Below are positions 20,738 to 30,071 of a stretch of 64,000 nucleotides of DNA, one piece after another (the stretch's first letter is position 1; the number at the start of each line of letters is the position of its first letter). The translations under genes and the position numbers were made by a program. Location of the stretch: contig JACKHE010000001.1 of the NCBI GenBank assembly GCA_020639135.1, positions 496,001 to 560,000 on the forward strand, in the 5' to 3' direction. Under the pieces are notes generated by a model, which saw only the letters and a list, made by a program, of their open reading frames with translations, was not told the origin of the DNA and did not search any database. Source of the stretch: Phycisphaeraceae bacterium (GTDB lineage: Bacteria; Planctomycetota; Phycisphaerae; Phycisphaerales; UBA1924).

Positions 20738-23374
20738 ATGCGATTCGACCGATTCACGACGCTCGCCCAGCAGGCGATCTCCGAGGCGCAGACCGAGGCC
20801 GCGGGCCGGGGGCACGGAGAAGTGGCGCCGGCGCACCTGCTGCACGCGCTGCTCGCGGAGCCGACGGGTTCGGCTTCGAGCATCCTGAGCCGATTGGGCG
20901 TTGACCCGGGCAGGACGCTGCGGCTGGTGTCGAGCGAGCTTTCGAGCATGCCGACGGTCAGCGGCGCCGGCGGGCCGCAGGCGGGGCGAGCGCTGGGCGA
21001 GGTCCTGACGAGGGCGGAGGTCGAGGCGAAGGGGCTTGGCGACGCGTACACGTCGTGCGAGCACCTGCTGCTGGCGCTGGCGGAGGTGAAGTCGCCGGCG
21101 CAGGACGTGCTGAACACGATCGGTGTGACGAAGAAGGGGCTGCTGGAGACGATCAAGGCGATCCGCGCCGAGAGCGGCGTGTCGTCGATCAACGACCCGG
21201 GCGCGGAGTCGAACTTCGAGGCGCTGAAGAAGTACGCGATCGACCTGACGGCGCGCGCCGGGGAGGGCAAGATCGACCCGGTGATCGGGCGTGACGACGA
21301 GATCCGCCGGTGCATGCAGGTGCTATCGCGCCGGACGAAGAACAACCCGGTGCTCATCGGCGAGCCAGGCGTGGGCAAGACGGCGATCGCCGAGGGGCTG
21401 GCGCAGCGCGTCGTTGACGGCGACTGCCCCGAGGGGATGAAGGACGCCAGGATCATGGCGCTCGACGTGGGGCAGCTGCTCGCGGGCGCGAAGTTCCGGG
21501 GCGAGTTCGAGGAGCGGCTCAAGGCGGTGCTGCGCGAGGTCGCGGCGGGCGAGGGGCGGATCATCCTGTTCATCGACGAGCTGCACACGATCGTCGGCGC
21601 GGGGCAGGCGGAGGGCGCGGTGTCCGCCGGCAACCTGCTCAAGCCGGCGCTGGCTCGCGGCGAGCTGCGCGCCATCGGCGCGACGACGCTCGACGAGTAC
21701 CGCAAGCACATCGAGAAGGACGCGGCGTTTGAGCGGCGATTCCAGCCGGTATACGTCGATCAGCCGAGCGTGGAGGACACCATCGCGATCCTTCGCGGCC
21801 TCAAGGGGCGCTACGAGGCGCACCACGGCGTGCGGATCCTCGACTCGGCGCTGGTGGCGGCGGCGACGCTGAGCCACCGGTACATCGCCGACCGGTTCCT
21901 GCCCGACAAGGCGATCGATCTTGTCGATGAGTCGGCGTCGCGGCTGCGGATCGAGATCGACTCGATGCCGACGGAGCTGGACGAGCTGCGGCGGCGGATC
22001 ATGCAGCTGGAGATCGAGCGCGAGGCGCTGAAGCTGGAGGTCGAGGGCGGCGACGGCACGAGCGCCAAGTCGCTGGGCTCGGTCGAGAAGGAGCTGGCGG
22101 GGCTGCGCGAGCGCGACAACGCGCTGTCGGAGCGCTGGCGGCGTGAGAAGTCGGAGCTCGACGAGGTCAAGCGCGTCAAGGTCGCGATGGACGAGAAGAA
22201 GACGGAGCTGGAGCAGGCGCAGCGCCGGGGCGACCTCGAGGCGGCGGCGCGGATCCAGTACGGGGACCTGCGCGAGCTTGATTCCCAGCTGAGGCACGCG
22301 GAGTCGAAGCTCGAGGCGAGAAGGATCGCCGGCGATTTCCTCGTCAAGGAGGAGGTGGACGCCGAGCAGATCGCCGGCGTGGTCAGCGCGTGGACGGGTG
22401 TCCCCGTGTCGCGGATGATCGAGTCGGAGCGCGAGAAGCTGACGCGGATGGAATCGGAGCTCGGCGAGCGCGTCATCGGCCAGGCCGAGGCGGTGCGGGC
22501 GGTGTCCGACGCGGTGCGCCGCAGCCGGGCGGGGCTGGGTGATCCGAACCGGCCCATCGGCTCGTTCCTGTTCATGGGCCCGACCGGCGTGGGCAAGACG
22601 GAGCTGTGCAAGGCGCTGGCGGGGTTCCTGTTCGACACGGAGCAGGCGATGGTGCGCATCGACATGAGCGAGTTCATGGAGAAGCACTCCGTCGCGCGGA
22701 TGATCGGCGCGCCCCCCGGCTATGTGGGCTACGAGGAGGGCGGGCGGCTGACCGAGGCCGTCCGGCGCCGGCCCTACGCGGTGGTGCTGCTCGACGAGAT
22801 CGAGAAGGCGCACCCGGACGTCTTCAACGTGCTGCTGCAGCTGCTCGACGACGGGCGCCTGACGGACGGGCAGGGGCGGACGGTGGACTTCCGCAACACG
22901 ATCGTGGTGATGACGAGCAACATCGGCTCGCAGAAGATCCAGGACCTGGCGGACCAGGGCGCCGAGGAGTGGGAGATCGAGGCCGCGGTGCGCGAGGAGC
23001 TCAAGCGCTCGATGCGCCCGGAGATCGTCAACCGAATCGACGAGACGATCGTCTTCCACCAGCTGACGCGTGAGGAGATCGGCGCGATCGTGAAGATCCA
23101 GGCGGGCCACCTGCGTCAGCGGATGGCCGGGCTGGGCGTGACGCTGGAGCTGACCGACGACGCGGTCGAGGCGGTCGCGGGCGAGGGCTGGGACCCGACG
23201 TTCGGCGCCAGGCCCATCAAGCGGGTGATCCAGCAGCGGATCGAGAACCCGCTGGCGGCGCGGCTGGTCGCCGGGGAGATCGGCGAGGGCGACACGATGC
23301 GCGTGGGGTTCGAGGGGAAGTCGTACACGTTTGAGACCTTGCCGAGCGCCACGGCGCCGGTGAATGCCTCCTGA
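20738..23374 (+). CDS. clpB: ClpB disaggregase chaperone
   Basis: 878 residues, the usual length. ClpB threads aggregated protein through its hexameric ring together with DnaK. An N-domain (residues 1-150) precedes AAA-1 with Walker A GEPGVGKTA and the DELHT Walker B. A middle coiled-coil domain (about 410-530) follows, then AAA-2 with Walker A GPTGVGKTE, pore loop GYVGYEEGG, Walker B LLDEIEKAHPDVFNVLLQLL and sensor TSNIGS. A ClpP-contact IGF/IGL loop was not seen, consistent with a disaggregase. AGGAAGG lies about 13 nt before the ATG. No CIRCE element or clear sigma-32 promoter was seen in the 167-bp gap. Confidence 0.96.
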   Translation: MRFDRFTTLAQQAISEAQTEAAGRGHGEVAPAHLLHALLAEPTGSASSILSRLGVDPGRTLRLVSSELSSMPTVSGAGGPQAGRALGEVLTRAEVEAKGLGDAYTSCEHLLLALAEVKSPAQDVLNTIGVTKKGLLETIKAIRAESGVSSINDPGAESNFEALKKYAIDLTARAGEGKIDPVIGRDDEIRRCMQVLSRRTKNNPVLIGEPGVGKTAIAEGLAQRVVDGDCPEGMKDARIMALDVGQLLAGAKFRGEFEERLKAVLREVAAGEGRIILFIDELHTIVGAGQAEGAVSAGNLLKPALARGELRAIGATTLDEYRKHIEKDAAFERRFQPVYVDQPSVEDTIAILRGLKGRYEAHHGVRILDSALVAAATLSHRYIADRFLPDKAIDLVDESASRLRIEIDSMPTELDELRRRIMQLEIEREALKLEVEGGDGTSAKSLGSVEKELAGLRERDNALSERWRREKSELDEVKRVKVAMDEKKTELEQAQRRGDLEAAARIQYGDLRELDSQLRHAESKLEARRIAGDFLVKEEVDAEQIAGVVSAWTGVPVSRMIESEREKLTRMESELGERVIGQAEAVRAVSDAVRRSRAGLGDPNRPIGSFLFMGPTGVGKTELCKALAGFLFDTEQAMVRIDMSEFMEKHSVARMIGAPPGYVGYEEGGRLTEAVRRRPYAVVLLDEIEKAHPDVFNVLLQLLDDGRLTDGQGRTVDFRNTIVVMTSNIGSQKIQDLADQGAEEWEIEAAVREELKRSMRPEIVNRIDETIVFHQLTREEIGAIVKIQAGHLRQRMAGLGVTLELTDDAVEAVAGEGWDPTFGARPIKRVIQQRIENPLAARLVAGEIGEGDTMRVGFEGKSYTFETLPSATAPVNAS

Positions 23375-23408
23375 TTCTCTCTGACAAACCTACGGAAGGA
23401 GATCTGCG

Positions 23409-23783
23409 ATGCTCGAGTTCCATCAGATCGACGACACGAACGTGCTGGAGTCCACCCTCGACGGGTCGCTCACGCGCGAGGAATACGACCGGCTGACCGA
23501 CAAGGCCGAGGAAATGATGCGCCGGTTCGACAAGATCCGGATGATCCAGGTGTTCCGTGATCTCGGGAAGATCGGCTGCTCGGTCATCTGGGCGGACATG
23601 AAGTGGGGCCCGGCGCACCTGGGCCGGTTCGAGCGTCTGGCGATCGTCGCGGATCAGAGGTGGTTCGAGTGGATGATCGCGCCGTTCCGGCCGTTCGTGC
23701 ACGCCCAGATCCGCTGCTTCCACCTTGACGAGATCGACGAGGCGAGGGCGTGGATCACCGAGGACGCGCCGGTCGCCGTCTGA
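23409..23783 (+). CDS. SpoIIAA-like (STAS/SEC14-fold) protein
   Basis: 124 residues from ATG at 23409 with AAGGAG 8 nt upstream. Length and blocks (VLESTLDGSLTREEYDRL at the start, FERLAIVADQRWFEWM near residue 80, EARAWITE at the end) match the SpoIIAA-like family formerly DUF3478. These are small cytoplasmic STAS-fold proteins of unsettled function, sometimes proposed to bind lipids. It follows clpB by 34 bp and may be cotranscribed. Its TGA directly abuts the convergent stop of pgpH. Confidence 0.75.
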   Translation: MLEFHQIDDTNVLESTLDGSLTREEYDRLTDKAEEMMRRFDKIRMIQVFRDLGKIGCSVIWADMKWGPAHLGRFERLAIVADQRWFEWMIAPFRPFVHAQIRCFHLDEIDEARAWITEDAPVAV

Positions 23784-26150
23784 TCACGCCGAGCGGGTCG
23801 CGGTCTTCTCGCCGCTCTTGGTGTCGCTGTCGAGTCGGAGGTCGGGCTGGGTGTGGGGCGACTGGACGGGCTTGCTCCTACTCGCTTCGGGGTAGGCGAC
23901 GCGGGCGTGGTGCATCGAGATGAGGCCCTTGGTCAGCGAGGCCTCGATCGCGTGGAGGTCGGCGAGGGTAAGGTCGCACTCGTCGAACTGGCCGTCCATG
24001 AGGCGCTTGGTGGCGAGCTTGTGGACGAGCGTCTCGATGCGCGAGGGGGTGGGCTCGGGCATGGCGCGGGTGGCGCTCTCGACGGCGTCGCAGATCATGA
24101 GGATGGCGGCCTCGCGCGTGCGGGGCTTGGGGCCGGGGTAGCGGTACTCGATCTCGGAGGGCTGGTCGCGTTCGGCCTCGTCGGCCTGCTGGCGCGCCTG
24201 GTGGTAGAAGTACTCGACGAGCGTGGTGCCGTGGTGGGACTCGATGTAGTGGTGGAGCGATCGGGGGAGGTTGTGCTCTCTGGCGAGTTCGACGCCGTCC
24301 TTGACGTGGCCCACGATGACGAGCAGGGACATGGCGGGCGAGAGCTTGGCGTGCTTGTTGACGCCCTCGGACTGGTTCTCGACGAAGTAGTCGGGCTTGT
24401 TGATCTTGCCGATGTCGTGGTAGAGCGCGCCGACGTAGAGGTGGAGGGCGTCGGCGCCGATCTTCTCGGCGGCGGCCTCGGCGAGCGTGGCGACGGAGAG
24501 GGAGTGGTTGTAGGTGCCGGGCGCCCGGGACTGCATCTCGCGCAGGAGCGGGTTGCGGGGGTCGCGGAGCTCGATGAGCGTCATGCCGGTGGTGATGTCG
24601 AAGGTGCGCTCGATGAAGGGCAGGACGCCGTAGATGATCATGGCGACGCCGACGCCCCCGACGGCGGCGTAGCCGGCGTCGGTGAGGGTCTGGGAGAAGG
24701 CGCCCTGGACCTGCGGGATGGTCAGGAGTTCGCAGGCGAGCGTGCCGCCGGCGAGGGCCGCGGCGGTCCAGGCGCCGGCGCGCATGATGGTGTTGCGCTG
24801 GCGGATCTCGCCGAGCTTCCAGACGGCGACGCCGACGCCGGCGAGGACGGTGATGAAGACCTCGGCGGGGAGATGGAGCGCGACGCCGACGAGCAGGGCC
24901 TGGAGCGAAGAGATGGCCAGCGCGGTGCGCTGGTCGTAGGCGATGACGAGGATGAAGGCGATGAAGATGGTCGGCGCGGTGGAGCTGATGGCGATGCCGG
25001 TGGGGGTCTGGATGGTCGCCCAGGCGGCGATGAGCGTGGTGACGAGGACGATGGAGGCGATGGCGAAGACGCGCATGGGGTTGCGCGTGATCCTGGGGCA
25101 GAACCTGGCGAGGTAGAAGCCGACGCCGCTGGCGGCGAGGATGGTGGCGAGCAGCGCGCCGAGCCTGGGGAGCCAGCGCTGGCCGATGGAGCGCGCCCTG
25201 CTGGTCTCGGCGCGTTCGAGCCTGTCGATCTCGCGCTGGTCCTGCGTGAGGACGTCGCCGCGGCGGTAGATCTCGCGGCCCCTGGTGTAGGTGACGAACT
25301 GCTCGGGGGCTGCGTCGGCGTCGGCGTCGCGGTTGGCGCGGGTGGCTTCCTCGTCGAAGACGAAGGTGGGTCTGGCGTTGCGGACGAGCCAGCCGATGAC
25401 GAGCGAATCGATGGGCGCCTCGAAGCCGGCGCCGTGGACGGCGGCGGCGATGCGCTCCTCGAGCCTGGCGCCCTCGACGTTGACGGCGCCGTCCTTGTTG
25501 CGGGTGATGGGCTTGAGGTCGCTCCAGAAGCGGAGCTCGATGGTGCGGTTGGCCTCCTGCTGCTCGATCTGCCAGGTCTCGCGGTCGAGCAGTGGGGTGT
25601 AGCGGAGTTTCTCGATGAGGTCGGGGACGAGCCGCTTGCTCCATTGTTCGCTGGCTTCGTCGTTCTGCGCGTAGGCGCGGAGTGCGTCGAGCTGGACGGG
25701 CGTGAGCTGGAAGCGGTCGCGGATCTCGGGGGCGACCTTGACGAGCGTGTCGGCGTCGGCGAGGGCCTTGGGGAGCCCGTCGAGCTGGGTCTTGATGTCC
25801 TCGAAGACGCTGTTGTCAGCGCGGTACACGCGGGTGGCGCGCTGGCGTGCGATCTCGCGCTGGCTCTGCGTGCGGATCTCGTCGATGACCTTGAAGTCGG
25901 TGCGGACGAGGCGCGTGCTGGTCATGATCTGCCCGACGGCGACGATGGGCTGCTCGCGCGCCCAGCCGACGATGGCGCCGATGACCAGGGTGAAGACCGC
26001 GCCGATGAGCAGGCCCCGCGCGGCGCTGGGGCGCTGGGCGATGGTGCGCCAGCCGGATGCGGGCTTGGCGGCGGAGCGTCTGGCCTGCTCACGACGCGCC
26101 TTGCTGGCGGTCGCGGGCTTGGAGCTCGGGTTTTTCGTGGTGTCGGCCAT
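23784..26150 (-). CDS. pgpH: 7TM-HD family cyclic-di-AMP phosphodiesterase
   Basis: 788 residues. N-terminal cytoplasmic basic tail, one membrane helix near residue 45-65, a large 7TMR-HDED extracellular domain to about 330, seven membrane helices (330-510), then an HD domain: NHSL, LYHDIGK and the NKHAKLSP block, with a late EAAILMICDAVES. This is the PgpH/YqfF arrangement, shown in Listeria to degrade cyclic-di-AMP. No diadenylate cyclase is in the window. It follows phoH by 75 bp on the same strand, the common phoH-pgpH order. The product probably works in the inner membrane with its HD domain in the cytoplasm. Confidence 0.9.
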   Translation of the reverse strand: MADTTKNPSSKPATASKARREQARRSAAKPASGWRTIAQRPSAARGLLIGAVFTLVIGAIVGWAREQPIVAVGQIMTSTRLVRTDFKVIDEIRTQSQREIARQRATRVYRADNSVFEDIKTQLDGLPKALADADTLVKVAPEIRDRFQLTPVQLDALRAYAQNDEASEQWSKRLVPDLIEKLRYTPLLDRETWQIEQQEANRTIELRFWSDLKPITRNKDGAVNVEGARLEERIAAAVHGAGFEAPIDSLVIGWLVRNARPTFVFDEEATRANRDADADAAPEQFVTYTRGREIYRRGDVLTQDQREIDRLERAETSRARSIGQRWLPRLGALLATILAASGVGFYLARFCPRITRNPMRVFAIASIVLVTTLIAAWATIQTPTGIAISSTAPTIFIAFILVIAYDQRTALAISSLQALLVGVALHLPAEVFITVLAGVGVAVWKLGEIRQRNTIMRAGAWTAAALAGGTLACELLTIPQVQGAFSQTLTDAGYAAVGGVGVAMIIYGVLPFIERTFDITTGMTLIELRDPRNPLLREMQSRAPGTYNHSLSVATLAEAAAEKIGADALHLYVGALYHDIGKINKPDYFVENQSEGVNKHAKLSPAMSLLVIVGHVKDGVELAREHNLPRSLHHYIESHHGTTLVEYFYHQARQQADEAERDQPSEIEYRYPGPKPRTREAAILMICDAVESATRAMPEPTPSRIETLVHKLATKRLMDGQFDECDLTLADLHAIEASLTKGLISMHHARVAYPEASRSKPVQSPHTQPDLRLDSDTKSGEKTATRSA

Positions 26151-26225
26151 GCGCGGTGGTGGGAGCGGTGTGGTCTGCTGGTGGGCGGTGAATCCGGGGC
26201 GGGGACGCCCCGGCTCGCGGGGTGA

Positions 26226-27257
26226 TCAGCGGTCGGACGCCTCCGTGGTCTTCGGGTTCCGGTCCTCGGCGCCGTACGCATCGACAATGCGCTGGACGAG
26301 GTCGTGGCGAACGATATCCGTGGAGTCGAGCGAGGTCAGCCCGACGCCCTTGACTCGGGCGAGGCGCCTGGCGGCGTCGATGAGCCCCGATTCGCGGGGG
26401 TCGGGCAGGTCGATCTGGGTCGTGTCGCCGGTGATGATCATCTTGGAGCGCTGCCCGAGGCGCGTGAGGAACATCTTCATCTGCCCCTTGGTGGTGTTCT
26501 GCGCCTCGTCGAGGATGATGACGGCGTCGTTGAGGGTCCGGCCCCGCATGAAGGCGAGCGGCGCGATCTCGATGATGTCGTTGATCATGAATCGCTGGAG
26601 CGTGCCGAAATCCATCATGTCGTGCAGCGCGTCGAGCAGCGGGCGGAGGTAGGGGTTGACCTTGGCCTCGAGATCGCCGGGGAGGAAGCCGAGCTTCTCG
26701 CCGGCCTCGACGGCGGGGCGGACTAGCACGACCTTCCGGATGGCGCCGGCCTTGAGCATGTGGACGGCGGCGGCGACAGCGAGGTAGGTCTTGCCGGTGC
26801 CCGCGGGGCCCGAGCAGAGGACGAGGTCGTTGTGGCGGATCGTGTCGAGGTAGTGCTTCTGGTTGGCGGACTTGGGATCAACGCGGCGACCCCGGACATA
26901 GACATCGAGCGGGCCGTCCCAGAGTGAGCCGCTGACGATGATCGGCGAGCCGATCTCCTTGCGGAGCAGGTCCTCGGGCATCGCCTTGGTTTCCGCGGAG
27001 AGCTGGGTGATGAGCTCGAGCACCTCGTGCCGGGAGAGGTTCTCGCCGGACCTGGAGGCCTCGTCGAGACGCTCGATGGCGCGGCGTGCGGCCTCGACGG
27101 CGCGGGGCTCTCCGGAGATCTGGACAGAGCCGTCCCTGGCGGCGATGTTGACACCGAGGGCTTCGCGGATCATTTTCAGGTTCCGCTCTGCGACTCCCAG
27201 CATCGGGATTCGTTCGGCGCCCTGGGGGACACGGATGGTCAGTTCCACCGAAGACAT
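26226..27257 (-). CDS. phoH: PhoH-like ATPase
   Basis: 343 residues from ATG at 27257 (MSSVELTIRV). A KH-like N-terminal region (about residues 1-75, with LGVNIAARDGSVQISGEP) precedes a P-loop domain: Walker A SGPAGTGKTYLA near 155, Walker B VIILDEAQNT near 250, and GDTTQIDLP. This is the PhoH/YbeZ family of RNA-linked ATPases found beside ybeY and pgpH in many bacteria. pgpH follows here, but ybeY is not in the window. The frame could extend upstream; it is not needed, because the family starts near this Met. Confidence 0.92.
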   Translation of the reverse strand: MSSVELTIRVPQGAERIPMLGVAERNLKMIREALGVNIAARDGSVQISGEPRAVEAARRAIERLDEASRSGENLSRHEVLELITQLSAETKAMPEDLLRKEIGSPIIVSGSLWDGPLDVYVRGRRVDPKSANQKHYLDTIRHNDLVLCSGPAGTGKTYLAVAAAVHMLKAGAIRKVVLVRPAVEAGEKLGFLPGDLEAKVNPYLRPLLDALHDMMDFGTLQRFMINDIIEIAPLAFMRGRTLNDAVIILDEAQNTTKGQMKMFLTRLGQRSKMIITGDTTQIDLPDPRESGLIDAARRLARVKGVGLTSLDSTDIVRHDLVQRIVDAYGAEDRNPKTTEASDR

Positions 27258-27357
27258 ACTCCGGAACAATCGGCTCGATCCGCACGCGCGTTCGGCCGAG
27301 TGCCCACAGGTCGAGGGGACTGATCCCCTGCGATGCGCCGATTCTACGACGGGGTGG

Positions 27358-27825
27358 GTGGTCAGATCCACAAAAATCTCATTCTCTGTTTGGTTGATGT
27401 TCGTTATTCTAGGTGTCCCGGGCCTGCTGTGGGGGTCCGGATGTGCCGGCGGTGGCGGACCGCTGGCGCCGATTTCGGGGGCCTCCGCATCGACGAGGCT
27501 CGAGTGGGATGACCTTGACGCGGCTGTTTCGTACGTCGCGAGCCGGAACGAGCTGGCGCTGGTGGACTCGGCCACCTTACGGGAGCCGGGCGGCGCGGGG
27601 GGGGAAACGGCGGTCCGCAGGTACCGGCTGATCGATGCGTACGACCACCCGGTCGAGATCCGGTTCTCGACCGACGGCGGCGCCCTGGGGGGTCTTCGCG
27701 AGGGGGCGGCGTCCCGGGATGGGGCGGTGGTTGTCCGATTCGGCAGATTCGGCGACCATCAGCGGGAAGCGGCGCTGGTGGAGGCGCTACTGAAGCGGCT
27801 GGACGCGCTGGCGGTGGTGGACTGA
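27358..27825 (+). CDS. Small predicted lipoprotein, function unknown
   Basis: 155 residues if it starts at GTG 27358 (VVRSTKISFSVW), which supplies the basic n-region of a signal peptide. ATG 27397 is the other choice and gives a peptide with no positive charge. The hydrophobic core ends in GSGC (Cys near residue 29) and a GGGG linker. The mature domain (about 120 residues) has alternating beta-like segments (YRLIDAYDHPVEIRFSTD) and ends in a helix (REAALVEALLKRLDAL). No family recognised. It is divergent from phoH by 100 bp, and 31 bp before the phosphatase gene, so probably first in that operon. Confidence 0.55.
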   Translation: MVRSTKISFSVWLMFVILGVPGLLWGSGCAGGGGPLAPISGASASTRLEWDDLDAAVSYVASRNELALVDSATLREPGGAGGETAVRRYRLIDAYDHPVEIRFSTDGGALGGLREGAASRDGAVVVRFGRFGDHQREAALVEALLKRLDALAVVD

Positions 27826-27856
27826 AGCCGGCGCCTCGGCAGGATGAAAGGCTGTT

Positions 27857-28330
27857 GTGGAGCACGACTCGAACGAGCACGGGAGCGGACGCAGGATTCT
27901 GTTCGTCTGCACCGGCAACACGTGCCGGAGCCCGATGGCCGAGGCGATCGCGCGCGTGACGCTGCAGCGCCTGGGGGAAACCTCGGGTGTGCAGGTGGCG
28001 TCGTGCGGCGTCTTCGCGGGCGCGGGGGCGCGCGCGACGCCCGAGGCGGAGCGGGCGGTGGCGAGGCTGGGCGCGGACCTGAGCGGGCACCGGTCGCAGC
28101 CGATCTCGCAGGGGCTGATCGACTGGGCGACGTCGATCTGGTGCATGACGACAACGCACGCGGATCGGGTGATCGCGATGGACCCGACGGCGCGCGACCG
28201 GGTCGAGGTCCTGGATCCTTCGGGCGTTGACATCGGCGATCCCGTCGGCGGGCCGCAGGACCTCTATGATCGGGTCGCCCTGCTGCTCGGGCGGCTGATC
28301 GAGGGCCGGCTTCAGGAGATCCTGGCATGA
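27857..28330 (+). CDS. Low-molecular-weight phosphatase, YwlE (protein-arginine phosphatase) type
   Basis: 157 residues from a GTG start at 27857. The P-loop CTGNTCRSP (CX5R) carries the nucleophilic Cys and the phosphate-binding Arg; a late DPVGGPQDLYD gives the general-acid Asp. In YwlE of Bacillus, Thr at the CTGNT position selects phosphoarginine, while tyrosine phosphatases usually have Ile (CxGNICR). This protein has Thr. rpiB follows with a 4-nt ATGA overlap, as in the ywlE-rpiB order of Firmicutes. Activity on phosphoarginine is inference; phosphotyrosine or general phosphatase activity is the alternative. Confidence 0.85.
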   Translation: MEHDSNEHGSGRRILFVCTGNTCRSPMAEAIARVTLQRLGETSGVQVASCGVFAGAGARATPEAERAVARLGADLSGHRSQPISQGLIDWATSIWCMTTTHADRVIAMDPTARDRVEVLDPSGVDIGDPVGGPQDLYDRVALLLGRLIEGRLQEILA

Positions 28331-28791
28331 AGATCGCAATCGGCGCCGACCATCGGGGCGTGAACGCCGGGCTCGGGCTCGTGAAGCAGCTCTCGGACGA
28401 GGGCCACGACGTGGTCGTGCTGCACTGCAGGGAGAACGAGCCCTGTGACTACCCGGACGCGGCGTACACGGTCGCGCGGGCGGTGGCCTCGGGCGCCGCG
28501 GACCGGGGGATCCTGCTGTGCGGCTCGGGGATCGGGATGTCGATCGCGGCGAACAAGGTGCACGGGGTGCGCGCGGCGCTGGCGAACAACACGATCTCGG
28601 CGGAGCTCAGCCGGCGGCACAACGACGCGAACGTGCTGTGCATGTCGGCGGACACGCTCGGGGCCAAGGCGATCCGGCAGGTTGTCGAGGCGTGGCTGGG
28701 GGCGGAGTTCGAGGGGGGCAGGCACGCGCGGCGTGTTGAGAAGATCGCCGCGATCGAGCGGGGGGAGGACCCCGCCGCCGTGACAACCTGA
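28327..28791 (+). CDS. rpiB: Ribose-5-phosphate isomerase B
   Basis: 154 residues. It interconverts ribose 5-phosphate and ribulose 5-phosphate; transketolase is also encoded in this window. Blocks of the RpiB/LacAB family are plain: IGADHRG at the start, DYPDAA near residue 40, CGSGIGMSIAANK near 66 (the catalytic region), and RRHNDANVLCMSADTLG. The ATG overlaps the stop of the phosphatase gene by 4 nt, so translation is coupled. Confidence 0.95.
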   Translation: MKIAIGADHRGVNAGLGLVKQLSDEGHDVVVLHCRENEPCDYPDAAYTVARAVASGAADRGILLCGSGIGMSIAANKVHGVRAALANNTISAELSRRHNDANVLCMSADTLGAKAIRQVVEAWLGAEFEGGRHARRVEKIAAIERGEDPAAVTT

Positions 28792-28828
28792 AAGGCGTCG
28801 AAACAACCGGCGCCTGGGAGATGATGTG

Positions 28829-30064
28829 ATGACCAGCGCGAACGGGAAGTTTGATCCGCGGGCGGCGCTCGCCGATCTGAGGCACGAGTTCGGCGAGCAC
28901 GGCGGGGTGAACCTGTCCATCGAGGCGTCCACGACGTTCACCGTCCTGGAGGCGGAGACGATGCCGGAGCTGTTCTCGGGGCGGGTGGGGCCCGAGGGCG
29001 GGTGCTACCTGTACGGTCGGCACTTCAACCCGACGGTGTACACGCTGGGCAAGCAGCTGGCGGCGATCGAGAACACCGGGGCGGGGTACGCGACGGCCAG
29101 CGGGATGGGCGCGATCGCCGCGGCGCTGATGCAGCTGTGCGACGCCGGGGACCACGTCGTCAGCGGCAACACGGTGTACGGGGGGACGTTCGCGCTGCTG
29201 AACTCGTTCCTGCCGGCGAAGGCGGGGGTGACGACGACGTTCGTCGATGTCACGGACCACGCCGCGGTGGAGCGGGCGTTCCGGGGGAACACGCGGGCGC
29301 TGTACGTCGAGTCCATCGCGAACCCGACTCTGGTGGTGTCGGACATCCCGGCGCTGGCGGCGATCGCGCACCGGCACGGCGCCGCGCTGATCGTGGACAA
29401 CACGTTCTCGCCGATGCTGCTGACGCCGGCGAACCTGGGCGCGGACATCGTCGTGCACAGCCTGACAAAGTTCATCAACGGCGCGTCGGACATCATCGCG
29501 GGCGCGGTGTGCGGGACGCAGGAGTTCATCGGCGAGCTGATGGACCTGCAGCTGGGCACGCTGATGCTGCTGGGCTCGACGATGGACGCGCGGACGGCGT
29601 TCAACATCTCGATGCGCGTGCCCCACCTGGGGCTGCGGATCGTCGAGCACAGCCGGCGGGCGATGCTCTTTGCGCAGCGGCTGTCGGACCTCGGCCTGCC
29701 GGTGGTGTACCCGGGGCTGGCCGATCACCCGCAGCACGCGCTGCTGGCGTCGATGGTCAACGAGGGGTACGGCTTCGGCGGGGTGTTCGGGCTGGACCTG
29801 GGGACATCGGCGCGCGCCGAGCGGTTCATGGAGACGCTGCAGAACGAGCACGGCTTCGGCTTCATGGCGGTGAGCCTGGGGTTCTTCGACACGCTGATGT
29901 CGTGCTCGGGCGAGACGACCTCGAGCGAGCTGAGCGAGGCGGACCGGCGCGAGGCGGGGATCCCGCCGGGGTACGTGCGGATCTCGATCGGCTACACGGG
30001 CAGCGTCGAACAGCGGTGGGCGCAGTTCGCCTCGGCGCTGGAGCGCGTCGGCGCCCCGGTGTGA
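28829..30064 (+). CDS. Cys/Met-metabolism PLP-dependent enzyme (trans-sulfuration family)
   Basis: 411 residues from ATG 28829, with GGGAG 8 nt upstream; a GTG one codon earlier is possible. Fold type I PLP enzyme: YGRHFNPTV and ASGMGAIAAAL bind cofactor phosphate, DNTFSPM holds the PLP-stacking Asp region, and HSLTKFINGASD carries the Schiff-base lysine (near residue 213). The family includes cystathionine gamma-synthase, O-acetylhomoserine sulfhydrylase and methionine gamma-lyase; I cannot pick one from sequence alone. An O-acetyltransferase (cysE) elsewhere in the window hints at sulfur assimilation, but the link is weak. It follows rpiB by 37 bp. Confidence 0.85.
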   Translation: MTSANGKFDPRAALADLRHEFGEHGGVNLSIEASTTFTVLEAETMPELFSGRVGPEGGCYLYGRHFNPTVYTLGKQLAAIENTGAGYATASGMGAIAAALMQLCDAGDHVVSGNTVYGGTFALLNSFLPAKAGVTTTFVDVTDHAAVERAFRGNTRALYVESIANPTLVVSDIPALAAIAHRHGAALIVDNTFSPMLLTPANLGADIVVHSLTKFINGASDIIAGAVCGTQEFIGELMDLQLGTLMLLGSTMDARTAFNISMRVPHLGLRIVEHSRRAMLFAQRLSDLGLPVVYPGLADHPQHALLASMVNEGYGFGGVFGLDLGTSARAERFMETLQNEHGFGFMAVSLGFFDTLMSCSGETTSSELSEADRREAGIPPGYVRISIGYTGSVEQRWAQFASALERVGAPV

Positions 30065-30071
30065 GCGGGCA

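Noticed and set aside
23853..26225. Plus-strand open frame of 790 codons
   Set aside because: Antisense to pgpH; no domain, no ribosome site, composition of a mirrored coding strand.
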